Part shown: one piece after another, positions 33,689 to 41,179 of the stretch
Layout of the letters: each line of letters opens with the position of its first letter
Position numbering within the stretch: the stretch's first letter is position 1
Assembly (NCBI GenBank): GCA_964494645.1
Contig: CAZBSH010000003.1
Coordinates: 1-64,000, forward strand
Reading direction: 5' to 3'
Length of the DNA: 64,000 bases
From: Christensenella sp964494645
GTDB taxonomy: Bacteria > Bacillota > Clostridia > Christensenellales > Christensenellaceae
Translations under genes and position numbers: made by a program
Notes under the pieces: generated by a model
Database searches by the model: none
The model's input: the letters and a program-made list of their open reading frames with translations, nothing else
What the model was told of the DNA's origin: nothing

Positions 33689-33726
33689 TAATCTCTTACC
33701 ACGCGAATATCACGAAATAAGCGGCA

Positions 33727-33927
33727 TTATTTGATGCCGTATCTCTTCTTAAATCTATCCACACGACCGCCTGTATCAACAAGCTTCTGTCTTCCTGTGA
33801 AGAACGGATGGCATTTCGAGCAGATATCGACTCTCATTTCCGATTTTGTAGAACCGGTTTTGAAAGTTTCACCGCAAGCGCACGTTACTGTGCATTCACC
33901 ATACTTCGGATGTGTTCCTTCTTTCAT
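33727..33927 (-). CDS. rpmE: 50S ribosomal protein L31 (zinc-containing form)
   Basis: A 66-residue L31. The zinc cysteines are retained (GECTVTCACGETF and ICSKCHPFFTGRQ), so this is the Zn-bound primary form rather than the zinc-free paralogue used in starvation. AAAAAGAGGTGAGATGGA precedes the start. It has its own terminator. Confidence 0.96.
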   Translation of the reverse strand: MKEGTHPKYGECTVTCACGETFKTGSTKSEMRVDICSKCHPFFTGRQKLVDTGGRVDRFKKRYGIK

Positions 33928-34117
33928 TCCATCTCACCTCTTTTTCCAAAAGTAGCATTATTTATTATAGCACGATAATCACAAAATGCAACTCTTTTTT
34001 TGATAAATTTTATACTTTCTTTACACTTTTTGCACCGTTTGCGTTCTTTATGCGCAGATTTCAAACGTCGCCTTCCCCTACTCGTTTACGCAGCCAAAAA
34101 TCACACCCATTCGCCTG

Positions 34118-34146
34118 TTGCCCTCTTTGCCCGGATAACTTATAAT
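34118..34146 (+). promoter_or_regulatory. Promoter giving a probable leaderless transcript
   Basis: TTGCCC (34118-34123), 17 bp and a perfect TATAAT (34141-34146). The expected start of transcription, 7 nt after the -10, falls on the A of the ATG at 34153. No Shine-Dalgarno sequence precedes that ATG. Confidence 0.6.
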
Positions 34147-34152
34147 AAATGC

Positions 34153-34926
34153 ATGAAGAATCCGGCGTTTCGTGTAAAGGAATATAAAATCTACAGTAAT
34201 AAGATCGCCTCTGCCGTTCGCATTGCGCACCTTTCGGATTTACACGAAAAAGAATTCGGCGCAAACAATCATGAACTGTTTGACGCGGTCGAACGCCTGA
34301 ATCCTGACCTGATCGCCATTACCGGCGACATGATATACGACACCTTTACGAGGCAGCCAAACGATACATACATCGAAACTGTCGCCGCATGGGCTCCTGC
34401 CATCGCTCCATCTTTTTTTGTGACAGGTAATCACGAACGTGTGTGGACAGAATATGTCAAAGATATTTTTACGCAGCATGGCGTGTGTGTTCTCGAAAAC
34501 AACGTGGTGTCTCTGGCTGTTCACAACACGGTAATAGATATTGGCGGAGTAGAAGACCCGACGGTAGACCCGTACGGTTTTCGCAAGCTGCTTTTCCCTG
34601 ACAAAAACCGCTTTTGCCTGCTGCTGGCGCACGATCCCTCTCCCTTTGAGGACGGCTATGTGAAAACAGGCGCAGACCTTGTTTTATGCGGACATACGCA
34701 CGGCGGTCAGATCCGTTTCCCGGGAGGCAAAGCCATCATTTCTCCCGGCGATCACCGTCCTTTTCCCAAATATTCGGACGGGAGTTACACCGGTAACGGC
34801 GCAACAATGATCATAAGCATGGGGTTAGGGGTGAGTGTCATTCCTTTTCGACTTTTTGCCCCGCGTGAGATCTTGCTCATACACCTATTGCCAAAAATCG
34901 AGAAACAGGACGGTACCCTACTATGA
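34153..34926 (+). CDS. Metallophosphoesterase
   Basis: A 257-residue calcineurin-like phosphoesterase (YkuE/YaeI type). Metal-site motifs in order: AHLSDLHEKEF, AITGDMIYD, VTGNHERVW, LLAHDPSPF and LCGHTHGGQIRFPGG. No signal peptide is seen, so it is cytoplasmic or peripheral. I start at ATG 34153; the promoter implies a leaderless message. A longer open frame upstream has no ribosome site. The stop overlaps the PfkB kinase start by ATGA. Confidence 0.9.
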   Translation: MKNPAFRVKEYKIYSNKIASAVRIAHLSDLHEKEFGANNHELFDAVERLNPDLIAITGDMIYDTFTRQPNDTYIETVAAWAPAIAPSFFVTGNHERVWTEYVKDIFTQHGVCVLENNVVSLAVHNTVIDIGGVEDPTVDPYGFRKLLFPDKNRFCLLLAHDPSPFEDGYVKTGADLVLCGHTHGGQIRFPGGKAIISPGDHRPFPKYSDGSYTGNGATMIISMGLGVSVIPFRLFAPREILLIHLLPKIEKQDGTLL

Positions 34927-35888
34927 AGCAAAAAACATATGATATTGTTTCTATCGGCGAATTTTTGATAGACATGACGCCGTACGGCATCTCGCCTGAA
35001 GGACAGCCTCTATTCGAGACCAACGCCGGCGGCGCCGTTGCCAATGCGCTTGCCATGTCTGCCTCGCTCGGCTCTCATTGTCTGCTCATGAGCAAAGTCG
35101 GCAATGATTCCTTTGGTCGCATGCTTCTTTCCGCTGCCAAACAAGCAGGATTGGATTCATCCGGTATTCTTACCGACCCATACATCCCGACAACCCTTGC
35201 GCTTGTCAGCCTGGATGAGAGCGGCGAACGTGATTTTACATTTTACCGCAAACCGGGCGCAGACATCATGTTCCGCCGTGACGAAGTGTTTTTTGACGCG
35301 ATCGCAAATGCAAGCATCTTCCACTTTGGAACACTCTCCCTTGTGGACGCACCATGCAAAGAAGCGACCGCCGCCTGTGTGGAGCACGCAAAAAAGAGCG
35401 GATGTCTGGTGTCTTTTGATCCGAATATCCGCATGTTTTTATGGGAAAATAAGACCGCTCTGACGGACGCCATCCATTACGGTCTTCAATACTGCGATAT
35501 CCTAAAAATATCCGACGACGAGATATCATATTACACGGGCAGGACAAAGCTTACAGAAGCGTTGTGCCACCTTTACACTTCTTACCCCAATCTAAAGCTG
35601 ATCTTTGTCACCTGCGGCGCGGACGGCTGTCTGATGCACTACGATGGCAATCATACGCATATTGCCGGATGTGCGCAACGAAATATCGTGGATACGACGG
35701 GTGCGGGGGATTCCTTTATGGGCACTTGCTTGCACTATATTGCCAAAACCGGGCTTGATCCGCTATGTTCGGAGGATCTTGTCAATATCGTCTCTCACGC
35801 AAACGCCGCGGCTTCGCTCGTTATTGGCCGCAAAGGCGCATTTTCCAAAATGCCGCGCATAGCAGAGATCGAAACAATCCTCAAATAA
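34923..35888 (+). CDS. PfkB family carbohydrate kinase (fructokinase-like)
   Basis: A 321-residue ribokinase-fold enzyme. The sugar-binding N terminus includes NAGGAVANALAMSASLG, and the ATP site with the catalytic base reads DTTGAGDSFMGTCLHYIAK (about residues 259-277). It probably phosphorylates fructose or a related sugar with ATP. It is translationally coupled to the metallophosphoesterase gene and followed by a terminator. The substrate is not certain within the PfkB family. Confidence 0.9.
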   Translation: MKQKTYDIVSIGEFLIDMTPYGISPEGQPLFETNAGGAVANALAMSASLGSHCLLMSKVGNDSFGRMLLSAAKQAGLDSSGILTDPYIPTTLALVSLDESGERDFTFYRKPGADIMFRRDEVFFDAIANASIFHFGTLSLVDAPCKEATAACVEHAKKSGCLVSFDPNIRMFLWENKTALTDAIHYGLQYCDILKISDDEISYYTGRTKLTEALCHLYTSYPNLKLIFVTCGADGCLMHYDGNHTHIAGCAQRNIVDTTGAGDSFMGTCLHYIAKTGLDPLCSEDLVNIVSHANAAASLVIGRKGAFSKMPRIAEIETILK

Positions 35889-35902
35889 TCCGCTCCCTTT
35901 TC

Positions 35903-35933
35903 AAGCCGCATCTCATTGCATGCGGCTTTTTTT
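35903..35933 (+). terminator. Intrinsic terminator after the PfkB kinase gene
   Basis: AAGCCGCAT/ATGCGGCTT (35903-35911 and 35920-35928) followed by TTTTTT. Confidence 0.88.
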
Positions 35934-35992
35934 GATTTCATTTTTTCTTGCTGTTTATATATATTGCATCTCAAACACAGGAGAACCGAGAA

Positions 35993-37429
35993 ATGATGCA
36001 GCGGACAAGCCCGGAATATTACGCAAAACATAAGTGGTCTATCCTTGCGGTATTGATCTTCATGCCATTTATGGCGACACTCGACGGTACGATCGTCAAT
36101 GTCGCGCTTCCTGTTATGGTCAAAGATTTGCATACGGATATGGAGTCCATCCAGATGGTCGTTATTGTCTACCTGATCGCCGTTGTTGCTTCTATTTTGC
36201 TTTTCGGCAGGTTAGGGGACATCAAGGGAAAGGGCAGGCTGTTCATGTTCGGTACTGTCGTGTTTACCGTTGGCTCGCTGATGGCAGGGCTATCAAACGA
36301 TCTCAATACGCTCATTGTTTCCCGCGTCATCGAAGGCATTGGCGGCGCTGCCGCCATGGCCAACAATCAAGGCATCATCACTGAGGTCTTTCCCGCGACA
36401 GAGCGCGGACGGGCGCTTGGTATTTCCGGTGTAGCCATTGCCCTCGGCACAATGCTTGGTCCGCCGCTTGGCGGGCTCATCGTTACTTATTTAAACTGGA
36501 ATTATATCTTTTTGATCAATGTTCCCATTGGTGTGATCGGCTTTCTACTTGCCCTAAAGCTCTTACCGCGCGGTGAAAAAACACAGCAAAAGGTGGACTA
36601 TAGCGGCGCTGCCGCTCTCGCGGCCGCAGTAATCCTGTTTTTCTTTGCCCTTTTGACGGGCGAAAATGTTGGCTACGATAAATATTACATTGTATTATGC
36701 TTTGTCGCAGCCGCAGGACTCATTATTCTATTTTTGTATTTTGAGCGCAGGCGGCAGCAGCCCATTGTCGATCTTACCCTGTTCAGAAACCCGCTTTTCA
36801 CAATCAGTATCATCTGTGTACTCATCCAGTTCTTCGCAATGAGCGGCATCAGTATCATCCAGCCCTTCTACATTGAAGATGTGCTAAAGATCGATCCCGG
36901 TTCCACAGGACTTGTGATGATGAGCCTGCCTATCGTTATGGGCATCATGTCGCCCATATCCGGTTATATTTCTGATAAAGTAGGCGCAGCAAAGGTCACG
37001 CTCGTAGGACTTGTGATCATGACAGCAGGCCTTGCGCTGCTTGCGACAATGACGGTAAGCGAGCCGATTTATAAATTGGTCCTATATTTATGCATCGTGG
37101 GTTTTGGCGCAGGTATTTTCTCCGCGCCAAACACTTCGCTCATCATGTCAACCGCCCCAAAAGAAAAATTGGGCATTACAGGCAGCATCAACGCTTTCAC
37201 GCGCAACTTCGGCAGTGTCACAGGCATCTCGCTTCTCACTACTCTATTGTACTCGCTGATGAGCTTAAAGGCCGGGCATCCTGTGGAAGGATACGTCAGC
37301 GGTCGTCCGGATATCTTCGTCTATGGCATGCAAATCGTATACACGATCGGCGTTGTCATCCTTTGTGTGAGCGTAGTCCTTACGGTCGTACGCTTATTTC
37401 AAGACAAAAAACAGAAAAAAACAATCTGA
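35993..37429 (+). CDS. MFS drug-resistance transporter, DHA2 (EmrB/QacA) family
   Basis: About 478 residues and 14 predicted membrane helices. It has the DHA2 opening MPFMATLDGTIVNVALPVM, motif A GRLGDIKGKGRLFMFG and motif C-like IALGTMLGPPLGGLIVTY. It is a proton-driven exporter of lipophilic compounds. I start at ATG 35993, which follows CAGGAGAACCGAGAA. It is a single-gene unit between two terminators. Confidence 0.93.
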   Translation: MMQRTSPEYYAKHKWSILAVLIFMPFMATLDGTIVNVALPVMVKDLHTDMESIQMVVIVYLIAVVASILLFGRLGDIKGKGRLFMFGTVVFTVGSLMAGLSNDLNTLIVSRVIEGIGGAAAMANNQGIITEVFPATERGRALGISGVAIALGTMLGPPLGGLIVTYLNWNYIFLINVPIGVIGFLLALKLLPRGEKTQQKVDYSGAAALAAAVILFFFALLTGENVGYDKYYIVLCFVAAAGLIILFLYFERRRQQPIVDLTLFRNPLFTISIICVLIQFFAMSGISIIQPFYIEDVLKIDPGSTGLVMMSLPIVMGIMSPISGYISDKVGAAKVTLVGLVIMTAGLALLATMTVSEPIYKLVLYLCIVGFGAGIFSAPNTSLIMSTAPKEKLGITGSINAFTRNFGSVTGISLLTTLLYSLMSLKAGHPVEGYVSGRPDIFVYGMQIVYTIGVVILCVSVVLTVVRLFQDKKQKKTI

Positions 37430-37458
37430 TTTTCTCAACACATCCTATTTTCTCATAA

Positions 37459-37486
37459 AAAAAGGGCGCCATGCCGCCCTTTTTTG
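37459..37486 (+). terminator. Intrinsic terminator after the DHA2 exporter gene
   Basis: AAAAGGGCG/CGCCCTTTT (37460-37468 and 37475-37483) with a CCATGC loop and a T run. Confidence 0.88.
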
Positions 37487-37510
37487 TATTCATAATTTTG
37501 TTACGTTTCC

Positions 37511-37564
37511 TTCAAACTTTGTTCAAGCACAGTTCAAGGTTTCTTCACTTTCGCGCTTTATCAT
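37511..37564 (+). promoter_or_regulatory. Four tandem 11-bp TTCA repeats and -10 box of the htrA promoter
   Basis: Repeats start at 37511, 37522, 37533 and 37544 (TTCAAACTTTG, TTCAAGCACAG, TTCAAGGTTTC, TTCACTTTCGC). A TATCAT -10 hexamer begins at 37559, exactly 15 bp after the start of repeat four. Direct repeats with an 11-bp period just upstream of -10 are typical of OmpR/PhoB-family response regulators. The same layout recurs at 38919 and 39142. No regulator gene of this class is in the window. Confidence 0.8.
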
Positions 37565-37633
37565 TAAATTGTAAGCAAAATAAAAACAACAAACTTCTCA
37601 TATATCATTACAGCTACTAAGGAGGCTAAAACA

Positions 37634-38917
37634 ATGAACAATTTTTATAACAACGAAAACGATGGTCTGCAGGATATGCCGGGTTTTGTGAACCAAAACA
37701 CCAACGTCCCGCAATACCATTACGATAATACCAGCTATCATTCGGACCGCACAGACGGGTCCCCATCTTCCGGCAGCAACGCAGACGGTAGTGGAAAAAA
37801 ACCAAAGAAAGAAAAATCGCCTTTCCTGACAAAGAAAGTCGCGGCGGTCGTTCTGACAGCGTGCATCGCCACATCAGCATTCCTCGGATTCAGCGCAGGT
37901 CGTATCAACAATACTTCAGGTGCCATTACAGGAAACAGCACGGACAACGGCGTAGTACAAACTTCTGCAAACTTAAGCGGCGACGCGGATCTCTCCGTCT
38001 CACAGATCGTCGATAAATCCGCAAATTCTATTGTGGAGATCACAACCGAGGTAACCCAGACCAATCGGTTTATGCAGCAGGTGACAGGCGAAGCCGCAGG
38101 CAGTGGTGTAATCATTTCTAAGGATGGTTACATCGTCACAAACAATCACGTAGTAGAAGGTGGCAGCAAATTTACCGTACGCCTTAAAAACGGCGAAAGC
38201 TACGAAGCAAAGCTCATCGGACGTGATCCGCAAATGGACCTTGCCGTGCTGAAGATTGAGGCGGAAGACCTCAGCCCTGTAACATTTGGCAGTTCCGATG
38301 CACTTGAAGTCGGTGATATGACTGTAGCGATCGGCAACCCGTTGGGTACGCTGGGCGGTACTGTCACCAACGGGATTGTAAGCGCGCTTAACCGCGAGCT
38401 CAACTTGGGCGACACGACCATGAACCTGATCCAGACAAACGCAGCCATCAACCCCGGTAATTCGGGCGGCGGTTTGTTCGACGGACAGGGGAATCTCATA
38501 GGTATCGTCGTAGCAAAATCAGGCGGTACAAATATCGAAGGGCTCGGCTTTGCGATCCCGATCGACGAGGCACGGACTGTGATCGACAGCCTGATCTCCG
38601 ATGGTTATGTCAAAGGGCGCATCGAAACAGGCATGAGCTTTATCGATATCACCTCTGAGCAAGAAGCGATGCTTTACGGGCTTTCCTCAACAGGCGTGTA
38701 CGTCTCGTCTGTGACCGAAGGTTCCGCGGCGGCGCAGGTCGGTGTAAAAGCCGGTGACCGGCTGGTAGCGATTGATAATCAGGAGGTATCCGGCTCTTCT
38801 GACGTCCAGAGCATCTTGGACAGTCACGCTGTTGGTGACACGATCAATATAACGGTAGAGCGTTCGGGCAGGACAGGTTCTGCAAATATTACGCTCAACG
38901 AATATATACCTGAGTAA
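37634..38917 (+). CDS. HtrA/DegP-like membrane-anchored serine protease
   Basis: A 427-residue S1C protease. It has a cytoplasmic polar N terminus of about 55 residues, one membrane anchor (VAAVVLTACIATSAFLGFSA) and a trypsin-like domain. The catalytic triad is His in VTNNHVVEG, Asp in PQMDLAVLKIE and Ser in INPGNSGGGLFDG. One PDZ domain closes the protein (from about residue 330). It degrades misfolded envelope and secreted proteins. AAGGAGGCTAAAACA precedes the ATG. Its promoter carries four 11-bp repeats, consistent with stress control by a two-component system, as CssRS does in Bacillus. Confidence 0.95.
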   Translation: MNNFYNNENDGLQDMPGFVNQNTNVPQYHYDNTSYHSDRTDGSPSSGSNADGSGKKPKKEKSPFLTKKVAAVVLTACIATSAFLGFSAGRINNTSGAITGNSTDNGVVQTSANLSGDADLSVSQIVDKSANSIVEITTEVTQTNRFMQQVTGEAAGSGVIISKDGYIVTNNHVVEGGSKFTVRLKNGESYEAKLIGRDPQMDLAVLKIEAEDLSPVTFGSSDALEVGDMTVAIGNPLGTLGGTVTNGIVSALNRELNLGDTTMNLIQTNAAINPGNSGGGLFDGQGNLIGIVVAKSGGTNIEGLGFAIPIDEARTVIDSLISDGYVKGRIETGMSFIDITSEQEAMLYGLSSTGVYVSSVTEGSAAAQVGVKAGDRLVAIDNQEVSGSSDVQSILDSHAVGDTINITVERSGRTGSANITLNEYIPE

Positions 38918-38918
38918 G

Positions 38919-38972
38919 TTCAATATTTGTTCATATTTACTTCATGAACACTTCACATATACGGTCTAACAT
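38919..38972 (+). promoter_or_regulatory. Second set of four 11-bp TTCA repeats with -10 box
   Basis: Repeats start at 38919, 38930, 38941 and 38952 (TTCAATATTTG, TTCATATTTAC, TTCATGAACAC, TTCACATATAC). They begin 2 bp after the htrA stop codon. TAACAT at 38967-38972 is in the same +15 register as the -10 boxes of the other two sets. A TATAAC at 38976-38981 is an alternative -10. Confidence 0.78.
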
Positions 38973-38978
38973 GAGTAT

Positions 38979-39107
38979 AACAAAACAAATGAGGAGGACG
39001 TGCCTATGGTATGAAAAAACTTTGAAACATAACCCCACCCAAACAGAACCTACAATTAATATATATCATCTAAGAAACATCCGCATAAAAGCGGATGTTT
39101 CTTTTTG
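38979..39107 (+). ncRNA. Short transcription unit 1 with a two-codon ORF
   Basis: A predicted RNA of about 130 nt between the second repeat promoter and a strong terminator. It carries a perfect ribosome site, GAGGAGG (38991-38997), 8 nt before ATG-GTA-TGA (39006-39014). An overlapping ATG at 39011 reads MKKL and stops. No longer ORF fits the ribosome site. It could be a regulatory RNA, a minigene or the remnant of a small stress gene. The ends are inferred. Confidence 0.55.
39073..39107 (+). terminator. Intrinsic terminator of short unit 1
   Basis: The 12-bp perfect stem AGAAACATCCGC/GCGGATGTTTCT (39073-39084 and 39091-39102) is followed by TTTTT. Confidence 0.9.
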
Positions 39108-39141
39108 TCCGTTCCAATTATTAAAATATCTTAAGAAAGTC

Positions 39142-39195
39142 TTCAGGTTTTATTCCGCCTGAATTCATCCTCTGTTCACATTACGATATTATAAT
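39142..39195 (+). promoter_or_regulatory. Third set of four 11-bp TTCA repeats with perfect -10 box
   Basis: Repeats start at 39142, 39153, 39164 and 39175 (TTCAGGTTTTA, TTCCGCCTGAA, TTCATCCTCTG, TTCACATTACG). TATAAT follows at 39190-39195, 15 bp after the start of repeat four, the same register as at htrA and the second set. Confidence 0.8.
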
Positions 39196-39202
39196 GAAAA
39201 CA

Positions 39203-39487
39203 AGTAAATCGAAAGGAGCAACTGCTTATGTAAAACAACAATCGATATTCTGTCTCTACCAACTAGTTAGCAAAAAATAAAACCCAATCTTGGTGAAAAT
39301 ACTGTCCATCCGCCGAAGCTTTGCACAATACCAAAGAGGGCTTCTGCATAGACACCAATGATGATACATATAGGGAAGCTTTCTTTTCAAAAGCAAATGC
39401 CTATCGGCGGATACGACAGACAAGCAATCATAATGCGGTAAAACCACCGCACAAAAAAACGAGCGATATGTATCGCCCGTTTTTTTA
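39203..39487 (+). ncRNA. Structured transcription unit 2 with a start-stop ORF
   Basis: A predicted RNA of about 285 nt from the third repeat promoter to the terminator at 39457-39487. A good ribosome site (AAGGAG, 39213-39218) lies 9 nt before ATG immediately followed by TAA (39228-39233). The body holds a long-range perfect 9-bp pairing, ATCCGCCGA (39308-39316) with TCGGCGGAT (39404-39412), enclosing about 87 nt with further internal pairing. No credible ORF covers the region. A stress-induced small RNA is the leading reading. Confidence 0.55.
39457..39487. terminator. Bidirectional terminator between unit 2 and the nitroreductase gene
   Basis: AAACG-A-GCGATA pairs with TATCGC-C-CGTTT (39457-39468 and 39471-39482), with T runs on both strands. 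Confidence 0.85.
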
Positions 39488-39492
39488 TTTAT

Positions 39493-40092
39493 CTATTCAC
39501 CATATATTTTTACAATATCCTCAAACGGCTTAAATTCTCTTAGCTCCGGTCGCTCTGCCGCTTTACCGAACGGCATCTGCGCGATCAGCTCCCATGTTTT
39601 TGGAACATTCCATTCTTCGCACACCACCCCGTCGACCAGCGGATTATAATGCTGCAACGACGCGGCAATACCCTCTTCCTCAAACACCAGCCAAAGCGCA
39701 TATTGCAGGATCGCGTTGTTATGCTGTGAAAATTGACCAAACTTTTCCGCGTAAAGCGCAAAATCTTTTTTATACTTTTCAACGACCTGCGTATCTTCAA
39801 AGAAAAGGATCGTACCGTTCCCGCCACGAAACCCATCCATTTTGTGTTCGGTACGCGCAAACGCGTTTGCAGGCGTCACTGTCCGCAATACCTCTTTTGT
39901 CATGTCCCAGAACTTCTCATGCTCGTGATCCAGAAGCACAACCATTCTGGAACTTTGCATATTAAACGCATTTGGCGCATACAGCGCCAAACGCAGCATA
40001 TCCGCTACCTTTTTTCTTGTGATCCTATCGTCGCGTTCCAAAACGCGAATCGAACGACGCTCCCGCATCACTTCATTTAACTTCGTCTTCAT
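39493..40092 (-). CDS. Nitroreductase family protein
   Basis: A 199-residue FMN-dependent reductase. The N-terminal RERRSIRVLERD supplies the FMN-phosphate arginines, and ALYAPNAFNMQSSRMVVLLD is the usual second block. The C-terminal part, WELIAQMPFGKAAE, resembles the IAQMPFG seen in YdfN/YodC-like enzymes. The substrate is not known. It overlaps the DUF3795 gene by 20 nt and shares a bidirectional terminator with the small RNA unit. Confidence 0.9.
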   Translation of the reverse strand: MKTKLNEVMRERRSIRVLERDDRITRKKVADMLRLALYAPNAFNMQSSRMVVLLDHEHEKFWDMTKEVLRTVTPANAFARTEHKMDGFRGGNGTILFFEDTQVVEKYKKDFALYAEKFGQFSQHNNAILQYALWLVFEEEGIAASLQHYNPLVDGVVCEEWNVPKTWELIAQMPFGKAAERPELREFKPFEDIVKIYGE

Positions 40093-40375
40093 TTTTTACA
40101 ACCTTCACTTCTTCTTGTTCATTTGTATTTTTCCATTCGCGGCACTGGTCAAGGCGCAGACCACCATCGCCGTAGTCCTTATCCTTGGCAAATTTCACAA
40201 GTTTCCTGCAAGGGAATACCTCACACTGCCCACAGTGCTTGAGCTTTTTTTCCTCACAGCAGCTTTTGACAGGGCAACGCTCCGCCCAAACAGGCTTATC
40301 CCGACCCACACATCCGCCGCACTTTTCAAAATATCCACAATCCGCACAAATTCTTCCGCATCTGGATTCTATCAT
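40073..40375 (-). CDS. DUF3795 cysteine-rich protein
   Basis: A 100-residue protein with at least eleven cysteines in the DUF3795 pattern: CGRICADCGYFEKCGGCVG, then CPVKSCCEEKKLKHCGQC and FPCRKL. It probably binds zinc or an iron-sulfur cluster; function is unknown. The C-terminal 20 residues are charged and overlap the start of the nitroreductase gene, suggesting translational coupling. Confidence 0.88.
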   Translation of the reverse strand: MIESRCGRICADCGYFEKCGGCVGRDKPVWAERCPVKSCCEEKKLKHCGQCEVFPCRKLVKFAKDKDYGDGGLRLDQCREWKNTNEQEEVKVVKNEDEVK

Positions 40376-40402
40376 AATATAGATACCTCTTTTTTTGTTG
40401 TT

Positions 40403-41125
40403 TTAATCAATTTCTATTTTTTGCCGTTCCACGAAAAGCATATCCGCCGGCGGGAGCGTAGTGTTCCTGCGCAACGAATTATTGGTAGAACGAATAAAAT
40501 CACTGTTGTCTTTTTCTTCAAACGGCAAATGGAACACGATCATCCGTTTGGGCTTTATCACATCTGTCAATATTTCCCGACCCCGATGCAGCGTGATATA
40601 AGGGAAATTCATCAATGCCAGATCCACAGGCTTTTCCCCCAGCATATTACGGATCGCCGCCTTATCAAAAGACGCGTCACCGAACATCGCGATCCGGTAT
40701 CCGTCGATCTCCAGAACAAAACCGTAATTAGGGATACCTGCGTATTCAGGTCCATCGTGCACTAAACGGCAGCAATGTAAAAATACGCCGGACAAAGCAA
40801 GCGTTTCTTCTGCCGCATCAAGCACATGCACATTTTTCCTGTCCGCAAAATCTGCGATAGGAGACACAAACTCCGTATTTGGATGATTTTTTAAAAACCG
40901 CCGCGTCCACCGCTCACTATAGTGATCAGGGTGATCGTGCGTATACAGCATCAAATCAATCCTTGCAAATTCGCCTGCGCCCTCCGCGATGTCCGTAAGC
41001 ATATCCGACGATACGCTCGAAAAAAGCGTGGTGTATCTGTCGTGCATCGCATCGACCAATATCTTTTTCCCGTGATACGAAATAAGCACACCCGCATTCG
41101 CGGTCAGCATCACAAAATCTTCCAT
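40403..41125 (-). CDS. MBL-fold metallo-hydrolase (UlaG/YtkL-like)
   Basis: A 240-residue metallo-beta-lactamase-fold protein. The metal motif is LMLYTHDHPDHYSERW, with a later Asp in RIAMFGDASFDKAAI and His in RMIVFHLPFEE. There is no signal peptide, so it is cytoplasmic. Relatives include UlaG-type lactonases and phosphodiesterases, and the substrate here is unknown. It lies between the DUF3795 gene and lnt on the same strand. Confidence 0.88.
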   Translation of the reverse strand: MEDFVMLTANAGVLISYHGKKILVDAMHDRYTTLFSSVSSDMLTDIAEGAGEFARIDLMLYTHDHPDHYSERWTRRFLKNHPNTEFVSPIADFADRKNVHVLDAAEETLALSGVFLHCCRLVHDGPEYAGIPNYGFVLEIDGYRIAMFGDASFDKAAIRNMLGEKPVDLALMNFPYITLHRGREILTDVIKPKRMIVFHLPFEEKDNSDFIRSTNNSLRRNTTLPPADMLFVERQKIEID

Positions 41126-41179
41126 GTCTTCCCTTTCGTCGTTTCCGTACGTCTATTATATGTCAAAACACGCCTGTTT

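Noticed and set aside
38944..39162. A 72-codon open frame on the plus strand downstream of htrA
   Set aside because: It starts inside the repeat operator, crosses the ribosome site and terminator hairpin, has no ribosome site of its own and resembles no protein.
39256..39447. A 63-codon open frame on the minus strand across the structured unit
   Set aside because: No ribosome site or promoter, amino-acid content unlike real proteins, and it is antisense to the predicted structured RNA.
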